From Acidimicrobiia bacterium (GTDB lineage: Bacteria; Actinomycetota; Acidimicrobiia; Acidimicrobiales; CATQHL01), in assembly GCA_021296435.1 (NCBI GenBank), contig JAGWAK010000007.1:1-23944 (forward strand): a stretch of 23,944 nt of DNA, written 5' to 3'. The position numbers were made by a program, and so were the translations under genes. This document shows positions 15,228-21,666 of the stretch, one piece after another (the first letter of the stretch is position 1; each line of letters begins with the position of its first letter). The notes beneath the pieces were generated by a model, which ran no database searches, was not told the DNA's origin, and was given only the letters and a program-made list of their open reading frames with translations.

Positions 15228-16190
15228 TCAGGACTCCTCCGGTGCCGCTGTGGCGGCCGAGCCAGAATGCTCCGAGCCTGTCAGGTAGATCGCCGCCACA
15301 GCGAAGATGACGAGGACGGTGGTGGCGAACTGGGCCAGGAAGCCGCTTCCGAGGCCGTAGTCCACGATGACCCGCAGACCATTCTCGAGGTCCTGGCTGT
15401 AGTCGAGCGAGTAGTCGACAGCCAGAGCGGCCGCGATGTCCGCCACGAAGTAGACCACGAACCCGCTCAGGAACGCCGCGGCGAGCTGGCGGCGCAGCCA
15501 CCAGACGGCGAGGGGAGCGGCGAGGGCGAAGATCAGCCAAGCGGCCAGTTCGGGGATGAACTGGGCTCCCTCGAGGCGGGCGACCAGACCCCGATGGAGG
15601 ATCTCCGGCGGCAGCGGCTCGCTGAGGGCGTTGCCGGAGTCGTTGACGGGTGTCCGCCGGATGCTGATGACGTACGTGGGCAGGAACCGCGCCACAATCC
15701 AGCCGGTGCTCACGGCGGCGGCGCCGAGCACGAGCCAGGGGCTGTGCGGCCGCCCATCGGACCGGCAACCACCGCGGCACTCGTCACTGACGAGGAGGCC
15801 GGCGAAAGCGGTCGCCCCGAGTTGTACGACGTAGGAGGCCAGGCCCAGCCAGAATCCGGGGCCCGGGTGGGCGTCGTTGTAGGTGAACATGGCGAAGCTG
15901 TTCTCGGCGAGGGCGTAGAACATGCCGGCTGTGAGGCCGCAGATCCCGATCGCGCCGGCCTTGCGGTGGCCGGGGCGCCACACGCAGAACAGCATCATGG
16001 CGAGGGCGCCCAGCATGATGCAGTTGAACCACAGGTTCACCGGGTCGTGCACCAGCAGGCCGGTCTCGTCGTCCCAGCGGAAGTACAGCGACAGGATCCA
16101 GAGGGCGACCGCGGCGACGCCGAGTTGGAGCACACCGAGGAGTCGTCGCTGGGCCGGCTCCCCGGCGGCGTAGAACGGAACGATCGTCAC
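15228..16190 (-). CDS. Polytopic membrane protein of unknown function (about eight helices)
   Basis: 320 residues from GTG 16190. I count about eight hydrophobic segments: LLGVLQLGVAAVALWILSLY; NLWFNCIMLGALAMMLFCVW; KAGAIGICGLTAGMFYALAE; GFWLGLASYVVQLGATAFAG; SPWLVLGAAAVSTGWIVARF; FIPELAAWLIFALAAPLAVW; LSGFVVYFVADIAAALAVDY; and FLAQFATTVLVIFAVAAIYL. The loop after segment four has two close cysteines (DECRGGC). The loop after segment five is long and polar, and an acidic YSLDYSQDLENG stretch precedes the last helix. I recognise no family, catalytic motif or transporter signature. A TATAGC box (16205 to 16200) nine bases before GTG suggests a leaderless start divergent from the PLP-enzyme gene. 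The frame is open far upstream to 17243, but that part is antisense to the neighbour. Confidence 0.75.
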   Translation of the reverse strand: MTIVPFYAAGEPAQRRLLGVLQLGVAAVALWILSLYFRWDDETGLLVHDPVNLWFNCIMLGALAMMLFCVWRPGHRKAGAIGICGLTAGMFYALAENSFAMFTYNDAHPGPGFWLGLASYVVQLGATAFAGLLVSDECRGGCRSDGRPHSPWLVLGAAAVSTGWIVARFLPTYVISIRRTPVNDSGNALSEPLPPEILHRGLVARLEGAQFIPELAAWLIFALAAPLAVWWLRRQLAAAFLSGFVVYFVADIAAALAVDYSLDYSQDLENGLRVIVDYGLGSGFLAQFATTVLVIFAVAAIYLTGSEHSGSAATAAPEES

Positions 16191-16199
16191 GCGCCGGAG

Positions 16200-16205
16200 G
16201 CTATA
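16200..16205 (-). promoter_or_regulatory. Weak -10-like TATAGC before the membrane-protein gene
   Basis: Minus-strand TATAGC lies nine bases before GTG 16190, in the 87-base divergent region shared with the PLP-enzyme gene. It lacks the final T of TANNNT, so it is a weaker match than the other boxes. Confidence 0.3.
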
Positions 16206-16265
16206 CGTCGCGGGTGGCGCGCACGCGGAGGCCGCGACAGGGCGGGGGAGGCACCGGCAGCGGGT

Positions 16266-16280
16266 TAGAGTCCCCCCGTG
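16266..16280 (+). promoter_or_regulatory. TANNNT -10 box before the threonine-aldolase-like gene
   Basis: TAGAGT at 16266-16271, six cytosines, then GTG at 16278. With the hexamer's last base at -7, transcription would begin exactly at the G of GTG. No Shine-Dalgarno is present close to the start. Confidence 0.5.
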
Positions 16281-17315
16281 CCCTGGCCGCCGGCAGTGGA
16301 TCTCTACAGCGACACCCAGACGAAGCCCACCGACGCCATGCGCCGAGCCATTGCGACCGCCGAGGTGGGCGACGAGCAGCAGCGCACCGACCCCACGGTC
16401 AACCGGCTGTGCGACCGGGTGGCGGAGATGCTGGGACACGAGGCGGGTCTCTTCCTGCCCACCGGCACCATGTGCAACCTCGTGGCCGTGGCGGCGCACA
16501 CCTCGCCCGGCGACGCCATCGTGGCGTCTGTGGACAGCCACATCGTGCGTTCCGAGACGGGTGGCGCGGCCGCCTATTCGGGGGTGATCACCGACCTGTT
16601 GCAAAGCGACGGGGGTCGGTTCGGCCCCGAGGTCACCGCCGAGGCCCTGGCGCCCGGGAACGCCTACCGGCCCTGGCCCCGCCTCCTCTGCCTCGAGCAG
16701 ACCCACAACTTCGGCGGAGGCACCGTGTGGCCGCTGACGCAGTACCAGGCCGTCGCCAACGTGGCACACGAGACGTCGGTGCCGGTGCACACCGACGGTG
16801 CCCGGCTGTTCAACGCGACCGTGGCGTCGGGGACCGAGGCGGCGGACTGGGGTCAGCCCGTGGATTCCATCTGGATCGACTTCACCAAGGGCCTCGGGGC
16901 CCCCATCGGGGCCGTCCTGGTCGGGCCGGGCGACTTCATCGAAGCGGCGCGCGTGCACAAGCACCGGTGCGGGGGAGCCATGCGGCAGGCCGGCATCGCT
17001 GCCGCCGGCTGCCTCCACGCGCTGGACCACCACATCGATCGCCTCGCCGAGGACCACGCCAACGCAACCCGCCTGGCCGAGGGAATCTCGGCCCTCGGTC
17101 TGGGCACCGAGGACGTCGAGACCAACATGGTGTGGATCGACATCACCTCCACCGGCTTGCGGGCGGCGGAGTTCCTGGAGCGCCTCGCCGCGCACGACGT
17201 TCGCATGAGCCGGGTGGAGGAGCGGGTGCGGGCCGTGACCCACCTCGACATCTCCGCCGGCGACATCGAGACGGCTCTGAAGGCGGTGGGGGCGGTCCTG
17301 GCCGAGCTGTCGTGA
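16278..17315 (+). CDS. Low-specificity threonine aldolase-like PLP enzyme
   Basis: Fold-type I PLP enzyme of the beta-eliminating lyase/threonine aldolase group, expected to split threonine or allo-threonine (or a related beta-hydroxy amino acid) to glycine and an aldehyde. 345 residues from GTG 16278. It opens with the family's DLYSDTQTKPTDAMRRAI, then VGDEQQRTDPTVNRL (usually GDD.Y..DPTV), and GLFLPTGTMCNLVAVAAH, which contacts the cofactor phosphate. HTDGARLFNA holds the Asp that pairs with the PLP ring, and the Schiff-base lysine is Lys204 in DFTKGLGAPIGAVLVG. The length is normal. It overlaps the sulfatase gene by GTGA. Substrate preference is not readable; related enzymes include other PLP lyases acting on beta-hydroxy amino acids. 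Confidence 0.9.
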   Translation: MPWPPAVDLYSDTQTKPTDAMRRAIATAEVGDEQQRTDPTVNRLCDRVAEMLGHEAGLFLPTGTMCNLVAVAAHTSPGDAIVASVDSHIVRSETGGAAAYSGVITDLLQSDGGRFGPEVTAEALAPGNAYRPWPRLLCLEQTHNFGGGTVWPLTQYQAVANVAHETSVPVHTDGARLFNATVASGTEAADWGQPVDSIWIDFTKGLGAPIGAVLVGPGDFIEAARVHKHRCGGAMRQAGIAAAGCLHALDHHIDRLAEDHANATRLAEGISALGLGTEDVETNMVWIDITSTGLRAAEFLERLAAHDVRMSRVEERVRAVTHLDISAGDIETALKAVGAVLAELS

Positions 17316-18853
17316 GCGACAACAGGAGCGGTCCGCAGCGCCCCAACGTCTGTTTCATCCTCACCGATCAGGAGCGCCACCGGGGCTGGCTGCCCGACGG
17401 CGTGGACCTGCCCGCCCGCCGGCGCCTGCTGACCGGCGGCGTGGAGTTCAGCCGCCACTACACCCACACCTCGCCCTGCTCGCCCTCGCGGGCGACGCTC
17501 GTGACGGGGGAGTACATGCCCGCCCACGGCATCAAGGAGAACACCCGGGGACCGGCCAACGGCTGGCTGGACAGCGGCACCGACACTCTCGGCAAGATGC
17601 TGCGCAGGCAGGGCTACCGCACCGGCTACAAGGGCAAGTGGCACCTGTCCATGGGCCCCTACCCGGAGATGGAATCCCACGGCTTCGGCGACTGGGAGGG
17701 CAACGACCAGGCTTTCTGGGGTCAGGCCGGCAGCGGGGCGGAGTTCGACGAGCCGATCGCAGCCATGGCCGCGCAGTGGATTCACGACCGCGCCGGCAGT
17801 CCGCAGCCCTGGTTCCTGTTCGTGGGCCTGGTCAATCCCCACGACGTCATGTGGTTCCCCATCGATCAGCCCTGGTACCAGCAGGTCAACGCCGAGCACT
17901 ACCACCGGGTGCGTGACCGCTACGCCTCCCTGGGGTGGGGGCGCGCCGACGCCCTGCCGCCGTTCACCCTGGACTACCCCGAGCGCTTCGACGAACTGCC
18001 GGCGAACTTCGACGACGACCTGCACACCAAGCCCGACGTCCACCCGCGCTTCGTCCACGAGATGTCCCGCAACGGCGGCTACCTGGACCGTGCTGACAAG
18101 GGGCGCTGGCTCCGCCAACTGGCCTACTACGTGAAACTCCACGAGATGAGCGACGTGAGCGTCGGGCTCATCCTGGACGCCATCGAGGATTCCGGTGCCG
18201 CCGGCGACACCGTCGTGATCTTCACCTCCGACCACGGCGACCAGTGCGGCTCGCACGCTCTGCGCTCCAAGGGGCCGTGGAACTACGAGGAGACGATGCA
18301 CATCCCCCTGTACGTCACCGCCCCGGCAATCACGACCCCCGGCACGCAGAGCGAGGCGCTCACCAGCCACGTGGACCTCACCGTCACGGTGGCCGAACTG
18401 GCGGGTGTCGACCTGTCCGACGCGAGGCTTCCGGGGCGCAGCCTGGCACCGCTTCTCGCCAACCCGGCCGGCGAGGGTCGCGACGAGATCCTGTTCGCTC
18501 AGGATTGGGCCTGGTACGACGGCCTGCTGGACACCCGCTACGCCAGCCGGGGCATCTTCGACGGCCGCTTCAAGTACTGCCGCTACTACGGCATCGGCGG
18601 CAGCAGCACCACCTCGGCGCGACCGCCGGCGGGCCCGAAGCTCTTCGACATCGACGCCGAATTCGACGATCAGGAGCACGAGCTGTACGACCTGCAGGAG
18701 GACCCGCACGAGCTCGTGAACCTGGCCGTGGATCGGGGACGGCGCACAGAGGTACGGGGGTGGTTCGACCGGTTGCTGGAGGCCGAGGCGGAGGCGTTCG
18801 CTGACGAGCCCGGAAGCCGCCCCGCCGGCGCCCCACCCTGGGCGGAGGGTTAG
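17312..18853 (+). CDS. Type I sulfatase (formylglycine-dependent), cytoplasmic
   Basis: Alkaline-phosphatase-superfamily sulfatase hydrolysing a sulfate (possibly phosphate or phosphonate) monoester. 513 residues from GTG 17312. It begins with PNVCFILTDQERHRGWLP (Asp19 in the metal site). The formylglycine signature is CSPSR (Cys56 to Arg60) in HTSPCSPSRATLVTGEYMP, so the Cys would be converted to formylglycine. Next come GYRTGYKGKWHLS and the second metal segment FTSDHGDQCGSH, followed by LRSKGPWNYEETMHIPLYVT. The C-terminal part (YDLQEDPHELVNLA) is typical. There is no signal peptide, so the protein probably acts inside the cell. A formylglycine-generating enzyme is not in the window. Start codon and threonine-aldolase-like stop overlap as GTGA. 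The natural substrate is unknown; choline-sulfatase-like or aryl sulfate substrates are only possibilities. Confidence 0.93.
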   Translation: MSDNRSGPQRPNVCFILTDQERHRGWLPDGVDLPARRRLLTGGVEFSRHYTHTSPCSPSRATLVTGEYMPAHGIKENTRGPANGWLDSGTDTLGKMLRRQGYRTGYKGKWHLSMGPYPEMESHGFGDWEGNDQAFWGQAGSGAEFDEPIAAMAAQWIHDRAGSPQPWFLFVGLVNPHDVMWFPIDQPWYQQVNAEHYHRVRDRYASLGWGRADALPPFTLDYPERFDELPANFDDDLHTKPDVHPRFVHEMSRNGGYLDRADKGRWLRQLAYYVKLHEMSDVSVGLILDAIEDSGAAGDTVVIFTSDHGDQCGSHALRSKGPWNYEETMHIPLYVTAPAITTPGTQSEALTSHVDLTVTVAELAGVDLSDARLPGRSLAPLLANPAGEGRDEILFAQDWAWYDGLLDTRYASRGIFDGRFKYCRYYGIGGSSTTSARPPAGPKLFDIDAEFDDQEHELYDLQEDPHELVNLAVDRGRRTEVRGWFDRLLEAEAEAFADEPGSRPAGAPPWAEG

Positions 18854-18940
18854 CGCGCCACCGCCGAGCCTGCTTGCAGCCAGCCGGCGCGACGCAACCC
18901 GATGTCGCCCGGCTCAGCAGCGGGCGTCGACCACCTGGTG

Positions 18941-19037
18941 ACGCCTTCCACTTCGTCGGTCCGAATGTCATCATGGAGGCGTGAGCACGCTCTCGCCTCC
19001 GGCGACCGTTGCCCCATCGCCGCTGAGTTGCCGGAGG
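18941..19037 (+). promoter_or_regulatory. Candidate serA leader with mutually exclusive hairpins
   Basis: Four segments can pair alternatively. A (ACGCCTTCCA, 18941-18950) pairs with B (TGGAGGCGT, 18974-18982): nine pairs and one bulged T. B (18975-18981) also pairs with C (18994-19000): seven pairs. C (18996-19006) pairs with D (19027-19037): eleven pairs including one G-U, enclosing a 20-base loop. D contains GGAGG (19033-19037), the only good Shine-Dalgarno before serA. A:B plus C:D would hide it; B:C would free it. A 20-codon frame runs from B through C and D. These pairings are read directly from the sequence; a regulatory role is inference, and GC-rich DNA produces chance hairpins. Confidence 0.35.
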
Positions 19038-19043
19038 ATCTGA
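18981..19043 (+). CDS. Possible 20-codon leader peptide upstream of serA
   Basis: GTG at 18981 opens 20 sense codons ending in TGA at 19041-19043. Four of the 20 residues are serine (positions 2, 5, 13, 16), with one cysteine (17) and four prolines. The stop overlaps a CTG in the serA frame as CTGA, the same four-base geometry used between other gene pairs in this window. Initiation support is modest: GGAGG is only one base before the GTG. A CATCAT hexamer (18969-18974; A and T at the conserved -10 positions) lies six bases upstream and would make it leaderless. It could equally be a chance frame. Confidence 0.25.
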   Translation: MSTLSPPATVAPSPLSCRRI

Positions 19044-20290
19044 CCATCAGAATCCTGTTCGCCGACCCGTGCCACCCCAGCGCTGTGGCAAAGCTCAGCG
19101 CCGAGGGTTTCGAATGCATCGACAAGCCGCAGGCAGAGGCGGGCGAGCTCGGCCCGCTGCTGGCCGGAGGCGAATTCGACGTGCTCGTCGTGCGCAGCAC
19201 CCTCGTGGTCGCCGAGGCCGTCGCCGCCTCCCGCTCGCTGTCGCTCATCGTGCGAGCCGGCGCCGGATTCAACAACATCGACGTGGCGGCTGCCTCGGCT
19301 CGCGGGATCTACGTCTGCAACACGCCGGGGCGCAACGCCGTGGCGGTGGCGGAACTCACGATGGGCCTCATGGTGGCGCTCGACCGGCACATCGCCGACG
19401 CCACCGCCGATCTGCGCGAGGGCACCTGGGACAAGCCTCGCTACGGCCGCGCCCGCGGCCTGAAGAGCCGCTCGCTCGGCATCGTCGGGCTGGGGCGCAT
19501 CGGGATGGCCGTCGCCGAGCGGGCGGCAGGCTTCGGCATGCGCCTGCACGCCGTACGGCGTTCTGGCCGCGATCCGTTGGTCCACCGGCGCATCGAGGAA
19601 CTGGACTTCACGCTGCACGACGATCTCGTCGAGATGGCGGCGTTCTGCGACGTCCTGACGCTGCATCTCGCCGGCACCAAGCAGGTGGTGAACGCGGACG
19701 TGCTGGCGGCGATGCCGTCGGGTGCGATCCTGCTGAACACCGCACGGGCAGGGCTGATCGACAGCGAGGCCCTGCTGGAGGCCATGGACGCCAAGGGAAT
19801 CCGCGCCGGCCTGGATGTCTTCGAGGACGAGCCCAGCGGCTCCACCGCCGGATTCGCCTCGCGGCTGGTCCGGCACCCCAACGTGGTTGCCACCCCGCAC
19901 ATCGGCGCCTCCACCGAGCAGGCCCAGGAGGCGGTGGCCTCTGCGATAGTCAAAGTCGTCCGGGCGTACGCCGGCGGTCGGGTCGTCAACTGCGTGAACC
20001 TCGAGACCGGGCGCGTGGGCAGTCACGTGATCGTGGTTCGCCACGAGGACCGTGTCGGGGTTCTGGCCTCGGTGCTGGCCGTCCTCCGGCGCCACGATCT
20101 GAACGTGGCCGGCATGGAGAATCGGATTTTCCGCGACGCCACCGCCGCGGTCGCCACGATGGACCTCTCGGGGATCATGAACCCCGAGGCGGTCGACGAG
20201 ATCCTGGGCCTTCCCCACGTGTACCACGTGGAGATTCGTCCGGTGCCCGGCGCCGACTCCGCGCCTGTAGGAGGGGAGCAGCGGCCATGA
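19040..20290 (+). CDS. serA: D-3-phosphoglycerate dehydrogenase with ACT domain (SerA)
   Basis: NAD-dependent enzyme oxidising 3-phosphoglycerate, the first step of serine synthesis. Blocks: RAGAGFNNIDVAAASARGI and NTPGRNAVAVAELTMGL (substrate side), Rossmann motif GIVGLGRIGMAV, catalytic Arg in LNTARAGLIDSEAL, Glu in DVFEDEP and His in TPHIGASTEQAQEA. A C-terminal ACT domain (RHEDRVGVLASVLAVLRRHD) is the expected serine-binding regulatory site; the larger intervening domain of mycobacterial SerA is absent. The start is uncertain. Family similarity begins at RILFADP (19049). I mark CTG 19040, which overlaps the leader-frame stop as CTGA. Alternatives are TTG 19028, ATC 19046 (eight bases after GGAGG) and ATG 18965, which has neither Shine-Dalgarno nor -10 box. 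The stop overlaps the next gene by ATGA. Confidence 0.9.
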   Translation: MTIRILFADPCHPSAVAKLSAEGFECIDKPQAEAGELGPLLAGGEFDVLVVRSTLVVAEAVAASRSLSLIVRAGAGFNNIDVAAASARGIYVCNTPGRNAVAVAELTMGLMVALDRHIADATADLREGTWDKPRYGRARGLKSRSLGIVGLGRIGMAVAERAAGFGMRLHAVRRSGRDPLVHRRIEELDFTLHDDLVEMAAFCDVLTLHLAGTKQVVNADVLAAMPSGAILLNTARAGLIDSEALLEAMDAKGIRAGLDVFEDEPSGSTAGFASRLVRHPNVVATPHIGASTEQAQEAVASAIVKVVRAYAGGRVVNCVNLETGRVGSHVIVVRHEDRVGVLASVLAVLRRHDLNVAGMENRIFRDATAAVATMDLSGIMNPEAVDEILGLPHVYHVEIRPVPGADSAPVGGEQRP

Positions 20291-21663
20291 CCGACCGTCG
20301 GCCCGAGAGTGGGACCAAGGGTCACCACGGGTCGGTTTTGTGGCCGTTCTCCGCCAGCGTCGTCTGCCAGGACTGGGCCGACCGGGTCGTCTCTCCGGCG
20401 TACGAAGGGCTCGGTGTGGAGGAGCGGCGTGCCATTCTCCTGGCGCAGCCCGACAGCTACATGCACGCCACGCGCTCACCCGAGGACGTCGGCTACGCGC
20501 TCAGCCCGGCGGAGCTGGCTGTCTTGAACCAGATGGCGCTGATCCGCCTGCTGCGTCTCGGAGCCTTCGAGTCGCGCCCGGAGCCTGCCGTCTACGTCTA
20601 CCGTCTCGTCGGCTACGGCTGTCGCCAGCGCGGGATCGTGGGGGTCGTGCCACTGGAGGCCTACCGGCAGGGCCGCATCAGGCCGCACGAGCGCACCCAC
20701 GCCGACCGCGAGGAGTTGCTGAGCGAGTTCCTGGCACTGACCAGTGCCCAGTCCAGCCCCGTTGGTCTGACCTTCCGGGGGACGTCCCGCATCTCCGCCC
20801 TGCTCGACGCGGTGGAGCAGGGCCAGGAGCCGCTCCTGGATTTCATCGATCCGAACAGCGTGGCGCAACGGGTCTGGGAGGTGACCGACCCGGCGTTTCT
20901 CCAGATCCTCAACGAAGATTTGGAGGGTCAGAACCTCTATGTGACCGACGGCCATCACCGCCTCGGCGCCGGCCTGGTGGTGAGCGAGCGCGTGCACCGC
21001 CAGCGCAAAGCCTCCAGCGCCGCCGGCGGCTACCTCCCGAGTGACGTCGTGCTCACGACCCTGGGTCACGAGCCCCCTGGCATGCCCTCGGCTCCGGCCG
21101 GTGACCTCACGGGCGACGAGCCGGAGTTCCCCCCTGCAGACGAGTTGCTGGCGAGCGACGCCATCCTGGCTGCCCTGTTCCCGCACGACGAGTTGCGCCT
21201 GCTGGTGTTCCACCGGCGGGTGACGCCGGCTTTCGCCACCGACGGTGCCGCCATCGAGGCGGCGCTGCGCCGGCTGGGATCCCTGGAGCCCGTCGAGGTC
21301 GGTGACGCCGACCCCCCGCGGCAGGGAGTCTTCGGTGTCTACCTGGGGCGGCGCTGGTTCCACTTCACGCCGTTCGGGGGAGTGCAGGGAATAGACGCCG
21401 GCTGGTTGCAGGAACATGTGCTGGCCCCGGTGTTCGGGATCGACGACCCGGAACAGACCCGTAACGTCGACTACATCTCGGCGATGCTGGGCTCCGAGCA
21501 GGTGGCGCGCCGCTGCGACGAGGAGGGCGGCGTGGGTTTCGTCCTGCACCCGGTCACGATCGAGACGATGATGTCGGTGGCCGACGCCCGGCAGATCATG
21601 CCGCCCAAGTCCACCTACTTCCACCCGAAACCGCGCTCGGGCGTTTTCCTGCGGTTCCAGTAG
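20287..21663 (+). CDS. DUF1015-family protein, possible serine-metabolism partner
   Basis: 458 residues from ATG 20287, overlapping the serA stop as ATGA. It matches the DUF1015 (COG4198) family: an N-terminal ADRVVSPAYEGLGVEERRAI segment (the family's V.sPPYD region), an HATRSPEDV-like stretch, and the hallmark YVTDGHHRLGAGLVVSERVH near residues 218-237. The C-terminal half has RLLVFHRRVTP and ends with PKSTYFHPKPRSGVFLRF, also typical of the family. DGHHR resembles the DGxHR motif of ParB/Srx-fold proteins, a group that includes free-serine kinases (SbnI, archaeal SerK). Tight coupling to serA suggests a role in serine or phosphoserine metabolism; this is inference, and the biochemical function is not established by the sequence. 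No signal peptide or membrane helices. Confidence 0.82.
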   Translation: MTDRRPESGTKGHHGSVLWPFSASVVCQDWADRVVSPAYEGLGVEERRAILLAQPDSYMHATRSPEDVGYALSPAELAVLNQMALIRLLRLGAFESRPEPAVYVYRLVGYGCRQRGIVGVVPLEAYRQGRIRPHERTHADREELLSEFLALTSAQSSPVGLTFRGTSRISALLDAVEQGQEPLLDFIDPNSVAQRVWEVTDPAFLQILNEDLEGQNLYVTDGHHRLGAGLVVSERVHRQRKASSAAGGYLPSDVVLTTLGHEPPGMPSAPAGDLTGDEPEFPPADELLASDAILAALFPHDELRLLVFHRRVTPAFATDGAAIEAALRRLGSLEPVEVGDADPPRQGVFGVYLGRRWFHFTPFGGVQGIDAGWLQEHVLAPVFGIDDPEQTRNVDYISAMLGSEQVARRCDEEGGVGFVLHPVTIETMMSVADARQIMPPKSTYFHPKPRSGVFLRFQ

Positions 21664-21666
21664 TCC

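Noticed and set aside
16853..18709. 618-codon minus-strand open frame opposite the threonine-aldolase-like and sulfatase genes
   Set aside because: Both plus-strand genes carry intact catalytic motifs. The antisense product has no recognisable domain; its length follows from high GC.
18965..19039. ATG 18965 as the serA start
   Set aside because: It has no Shine-Dalgarno or -10 box at the right distance, and the added residues are not family-like. I keep it as an alternative because it is the only ATG.
18971..20479. 502-codon minus-strand open frame opposite serA
   Set aside because: It is a shadow of serA and of the DUF1015 start, with composition typical of antisense frames and no family match.
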